NCBI GenBank assembly: GCA_902577285.1
Contig: CACGYL010000010.1
Location: 1-38,800, forward strand
Length of the DNA stretch: 38,800 nucleotides
Direction: 5' to 3'
Source: an uncultured Pelagibacteraceae bacterium
Lineage (GTDB): Bacteria > Pseudomonadota > Alphaproteobacteria > Pelagibacterales > Pelagibacteraceae
Each line of letters opens with the position of its first letter. Position 1 is the stretch's first letter. A model generated the notes under the pieces. It saw only the letters and a list, made by a program, of their open reading frames with translations. It was not told where the DNA came from and ran no database searches. This document shows, piece after piece, positions 34,910 to 38,800 of this stretch. A program made the translations under genes and the position numbers.

Positions 34910-37900
34910 ATGAATTTAGATTTATTAGTTCCAGACATTGGAGATTTTGAAAACGTTGAAATAATTGAAGTGCTTGTAAAAAAGGGCGATAAAATCAACA
35001 AAAATGACCCCGTCGTAACACTGGAGAGCGATAAATCGAGTGTTGAAGTACCATCAAATTATGAGGGTACAGTAGAAAATATAAAAGTTAAAATTGGCGA
35101 CAAAGTTTCAAAAGGTGATTTGATATTATCACTATCTTCAGACAATAAGGATGAAGAGGAAAAAAATACTAAAACTTCAAGTGATAAAATCCCACCTTCA
35201 ACAGAGAAGTTAATTGAGGAAGCTGAAACTGCTACAAAGCCTGATATCAAAGCTGAAACAAAAGTTGTTGAGCCAAAACAGATCAAACAAACTAGACTAA
35301 TAAATGAAGTTAAGATGGTTAGTAGTAATGATGATATTGATCCTGTTGAAACAAAAGAATGGTTAGACTCTTTAAGCGCAGTTTTACAAAATGATGGTTC
35401 AGAAAGAGCACATTTTTTAATAAAACAATTAATTGATCAATCCTATAAAGCTGGATCAAAAATTCCTCATACTCAAACTACTCCATACGTAAATACTATA
35501 CCTCCTGAGGAAGAAAAAAGATCTCCTGGAGATCAAAATATAGAACGTAAGTTAAGATCATTTATAAGATGGAACGCTGCAGCCATGGTAGTGAGAGCAA
35601 ATAAAAAATATCCTGAACTCGGTGGGCACATTGGAACATTTGCATCTGCAGCAACATTATATGATGTTGGAATGAATCATTTTTGGAGAGCAAAAAATAA
35701 TAAATTTGGAGGTGATCTAGTATATTTTCAAGGTCATAGTGCGCCTGGTATGTATGCGAGGGCTTTTCTTGAAGGAAGATTAAATGAAAAACAATTAGAT
35801 AGATTTAGACAAGAGGTAAAAACAGGTGGGCTTTCATCGTATCCTCATCCTTGGCTAATGCCTAATTTCTGGCAGTTCCCAACTGTTTCAATGGGTATTG
35901 GTCCAATGTTAGCAATATATCAAGCAAGATTTATGAAATATCTTATTAATAGAGGATTAATTAAAGACGAAGGAAGAAAAGTCTGGGCATTTCTAGGTGA
36001 TGGAGAAATGGATGAGCCCGAGTCTCTTGGTGCAATAGGGTTAGCAGCTCGTGAAAATTTAGACAATTTAATATTCGTTGTTAACTGCAATTTACAAAGA
36101 TTAGATGGTCCAGTTAGAGGAAATGGAAAAATAATTCAAGAATTAGAGGGAATTTTTAGAGGCGCAGGTTGGAATGTTTTAAAAGTTATTTGGGGTTCTT
36201 ATTGGGATACTCTTTTAGCAAATGATAAGACAGGACATTTAGTAAAAATTATGAATGAGACAGTGGATGGTGAATATCAAGCTTTTAAAGCAAGAAATGG
36301 ACTTTATGTTAGAGAGAAGTTTTTTGGAAAATATCCTGAAACAACTGAATTAGTTTCATCGATGTCTGATACCGATATTTGGCGATTAAATAGAGGAGGT
36401 CATGATCCTCATAAAGTTTATGCTGCTTATGATAAAGCGGTCAACCACAAAGGAAGTCCCACAGTTATTATTGCTAAAACGATTAAAGGTTATGGTATGG
36501 GAAAAAGTGGAGAAAGTGTAAATACTACTCACCAGCAAAAAAAATTAGATGTTGATGATTTGATGTATTACAGGGATAGATTTGATGTTCCTTTAACAGA
36601 TGCCCAAGTCAAAAATATTGAATATTTCAAACCAGACGAAAATTCAGAAGAAATAAAATATTTAAAAAAGAGAAGGATAGAATTGGGTGGTTTTATTCCA
36701 GAAAGAACATCTTACTCAAAACCAATTAAAGCTCCGAGTAAGGATATTTTTGATTTTATGAAGACTTCTACTGGTGAAAAAGAAATGTCTACAACAATGG
36801 CACTAGTCAGAATGCTAACTAATCTTTTGAGAGATAAAAATGTTGCTCCTAAATTAGTTCCAATTATTCCAGACGAAGCTAGAACTTTTGGAATGGAAGG
36901 TTTCTTTCAAAAAATAGGAATTTATGCTCACGAGGGTCAAAAGTACGAGCCAGAAGATTCTGCACAACTTTCTTCTTACAGAGAAGAAAAAAGTGGTCAA
37001 GTTTTAGAAGAAGGTATTACAGAGGCAGGATCTATGTCATCTTGGATTGCTGCAGGTACTGCTTACACTAATCATGACATTGAAATGATACCAATTTATC
37101 TTTTCTACTCTATGTTTGGCTTTCAAAGAATTGGAGATTTTGCTTGGGCAGCCGGCGATAGCCAGGCAAGAGGTTTTTTAATTGGCGCAACAGCAGGAAG
37201 AACAACTCTTGCAGGAGAAGGGCTTCAACATCAAGATGGGCATAGTCATTTACTCGCATCTACAATTCCAAACTGTATATCATACGATCCTACATTCCAT
37301 TATGAATTAGCCGTGATTTTTAGAGAAGGTTTAAGAAGAATGCATGAAAAAAATGAAAATATTTTTTACTATATTACCACAATGAATGAAAATTATTCTC
37401 ATCCTGAAATGCCAAAAGATTGTGAAGATGGAATTCTAAAGGGAATGTATAAAATAAAAGAGTCATCAAGTTCAAAAGAAGCTAAGATTCAATTGTTGGG
37501 ATCTGGAACAATACTTAGAGAAATGATGGCGGCATCAGATATACTCAAAAAAGAATATCAGGTAGACAGTGAAGTTTGGAGTGTCACAAGTTTCAACGAG
37601 TTAAGAAAAAATGGAATAGAAGTTGAGAGACAAAACTTATTAAACCCCTCAGAAACAAATAAAAAATCGTATATAGAGGAGTGCTTGGGAAAACAGCAAG
37701 GACCTATCCTTGCAGCTACTGATTATATGAGAATTAATGCAGATCAAATAAGATCTTTCACAAAAAAAAGCTTTTATTCTCTAGGTACAGACGGATATGG
37801 AAGAAGCGATACAAGAAAAAATTTAAGAAGTTTTTTTGAAGTAGATAAAGAACATATAGTTGCTTACAGCCTTAGTGTTTTAGCCAAAGAGCAACTCATC

Positions 37901-37975
37901 ACTTCAAAGTATGCTGAAGATGCAATAAAAAAGTATAATATTGATAAAAATAAACCTATGCCAACAAAAATGTAA
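34910..37975 (+). CDS. aceE: Pyruvate dehydrogenase E1 (homodimeric AceE type) with N-terminal lipoyl domain
   Basis: N-terminal biotinyl-lipoyl domain (LLVPDIGDFENVEIIEVLVKKGDKI...TLESDKSSVEVPSNYEGTVENIKVKIGDKVSKGDLIL), charged linker, then full AceE (DPVETKEWLDSLSAVLQNDGSERAHFLIKQLI..., FLGDGEMDEPESLGAIGLAARENLDNLIFVVNCNLQRLDGPVRGN). Confidence 0.96.
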   Translation: MNLDLLVPDIGDFENVEIIEVLVKKGDKINKNDPVVTLESDKSSVEVPSNYEGTVENIKVKIGDKVSKGDLILSLSSDNKDEEEKNTKTSSDKIPPSTEKLIEEAETATKPDIKAETKVVEPKQIKQTRLINEVKMVSSNDDIDPVETKEWLDSLSAVLQNDGSERAHFLIKQLIDQSYKAGSKIPHTQTTPYVNTIPPEEEKRSPGDQNIERKLRSFIRWNAAAMVVRANKKYPELGGHIGTFASAATLYDVGMNHFWRAKNNKFGGDLVYFQGHSAPGMYARAFLEGRLNEKQLDRFRQEVKTGGLSSYPHPWLMPNFWQFPTVSMGIGPMLAIYQARFMKYLINRGLIKDEGRKVWAFLGDGEMDEPESLGAIGLAARENLDNLIFVVNCNLQRLDGPVRGNGKIIQELEGIFRGAGWNVLKVIWGSYWDTLLANDKTGHLVKIMNETVDGEYQAFKARNGLYVREKFFGKYPETTELVSSMSDTDIWRLNRGGHDPHKVYAAYDKAVNHKGSPTVIIAKTIKGYGMGKSGESVNTTHQQKKLDVDDLMYYRDRFDVPLTDAQVKNIEYFKPDENSEEIKYLKKRRIELGGFIPERTSYSKPIKAPSKDIFDFMKTSTGEKEMSTTMALVRMLTNLLRDKNVAPKLVPIIPDEARTFGMEGFFQKIGIYAHEGQKYEPEDSAQLSSYREEKSGQVLEEGITEAGSMSSWIAAGTAYTNHDIEMIPIYLFYSMFGFQRIGDFAWAAGDSQARGFLIGATAGRTTLAGEGLQHQDGHSHLLASTIPNCISYDPTFHYELAVIFREGLRRMHEKNENIFYYITTMNENYSHPEMPKDCEDGILKGMYKIKESSSSKEAKIQLLGSGTILREMMAASDILKKEYQVDSEVWSVTSFNELRKNGIEVERQNLLNPSETNKKSYIEECLGKQQGPILAATDYMRINADQIRSFTKKSFYSLGTDGYGRSDTRKNLRSFFEVDKEHIVAYSLSVLAKEQLITSKYAEDAIKKYNIDKNKPMPTKM

Positions 37976-38800
37976 ATGTCTGATCAATCCATCAAAACAT
38001 CTGCAAGTCCAAAAGTTAGGAAGTTTGCTAGAGAATTAGGTGTTGATATAAATAGTGTCAAAGGTTCAGAAAGATTAGGCAGGGTTGTAGAAAAAGATTT
38101 AAAAGAATTTGTTTCATCTAACATTAATCAAACATATGATCCAAAAGATAGTAAAAATGAAAAAGTAATCAAAAGTGAATATCAGCATTCAGATTTTGGA
38201 AAAATTGAAGTTAAAGATATCCCTAGAGTAAAAAAAATTGCTGCTCCTCATTTAGTCAACTCTTGGACTAACATTCCACATGTAACAAATCATGACGAAG
38301 CTGATATTACTGAGATGGAAGAGTTTAGAAGTTCACTTAAAGATAATTACACTAAAGAAAAAATAAAAATTACTCCATTAGCATTTATTATAAAAGCGTT
38401 GGTAATATCGCTAAAAAAATTTCCATCTTTCAATTCATCAATTGATGATATTGAAAATGGTAAAATTACATTTAAAAAGTATTTTCATATCGGCATTGCA
38501 GTTGATACCCAACATGGACTTATGGTCCCCAAGATTAGAGACGCCAATCAAAAAGATATAAAAGAGTTAAGTAAGGACTTAAAAAAAGTAAGTGATGATT
38601 GCAGAAATTTAAAAATTGATAAAAAAGAATTTTTTGGAGGATCAATGACTATTACTAGTTTAGGTGGAATTGGTGGATCATTCTTTACACCAATAATTAA
38701 TTTTCCTGAAGTTGCAATCCTTGGAATTGGCAGAAGCTATAAAAAACAGGTATTTATAGATGGAAAATTTATTCCAAGAACTATGTTACCTTTATCACTC
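37976..38800 (+). CDS. aceF: Dihydrolipoamide acetyltransferase (E2) without N-terminal lipoyl domain, truncated by window end
   Basis: Manual translation MSDQSIKTSASPKVRKFARELGVDINSVKGSERLGRVVEKDLKEFV... begins at the peripheral-subunit-binding domain, followed by catalytic domain (IPHVTNHDEADITEMEEFR, IGIAVDTQHGLMVPKIRDA, FFGGSMTITSLGGIGGSFFTPIINFPEVAILGIGR); open to the window end, hence not in the track. Confidence 0.93.
   Translation, partial: MSDQSIKTSASPKVRKFARELGVDINSVKGSERLGRVVEKDLKEFVSSNINQTYDPKDSKNEKVIKSEYQHSDFGKIEVKDIPRVKKIAAPHLVNSWTNIPHVTNHDEADITEMEEFRSSLKDNYTKEKIKITPLAFIIKALVISLKKFPSFNSSIDDIENGKITFKKYFHIGIAVDTQHGLMVPKIRDANQKDIKELSKDLKKVSDDCRNLKIDKKEFFGGSMTITSLGGIGGSFFTPIINFPEVAILGIGRSYKKQVFIDGKFIPRTMLPLSL

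Noticed and set aside
35059-35286. Minus-strand ORF opposite the aceE linker
   Set aside because: Ser-rich translation is an artefact of the low-complexity charged linker on the coding strand.

Overview
The window is a gene-dense, very AT-rich bacterial chromosome segment. Protein sequences, small intergenic gaps and gene order (irr-fabA-fabB-fabI, mutM/ubiE/ubiB/coaBC/dut, rpsT-dnaA-dnaN, argH-lptM-lysA, SUV3-like helicase/ferredoxin/CarD) suggest a streamlined alphaproteobacterium, probably Pelagibacterales (SAR11); this assignment is inference. I see no CRISPR array, prophage or transposon. Most genes are housekeeping. Main points: (1) the pyruvate dehydrogenase locus at the right end has a homodimeric AceE-type E1 with an N-terminal lipoyl domain, while the adjacent E2 starts directly at its peripheral-subunit-binding domain and has no lipoyl domain, so the swinging arm appears moved from E2 to E1; (2) a module of rubredoxin-less rubrerythrin, GlpC-like Fe-S protein and DUF3501 protein lies beside an Irr-like Fur regulator, with ICE-like candidate operators; (3) a 27-aa, almost purely Lys/Arg/Ala gene missing from the ORF track has its own SD and strong terminator, next to a convergent CarD with a Lys-rich N-terminal extension; (4) two further small ORFs are missing from the track (an LptM-like lipoprotein and a 50-aa membrane peptide); (5) a hairpin sequesters the SD between the TRAP binding protein and permease genes; (6) rpsT appears to have a near-leaderless promoter. 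Two tRNA genes are present: Leu(CAA) and Arg(ACG).
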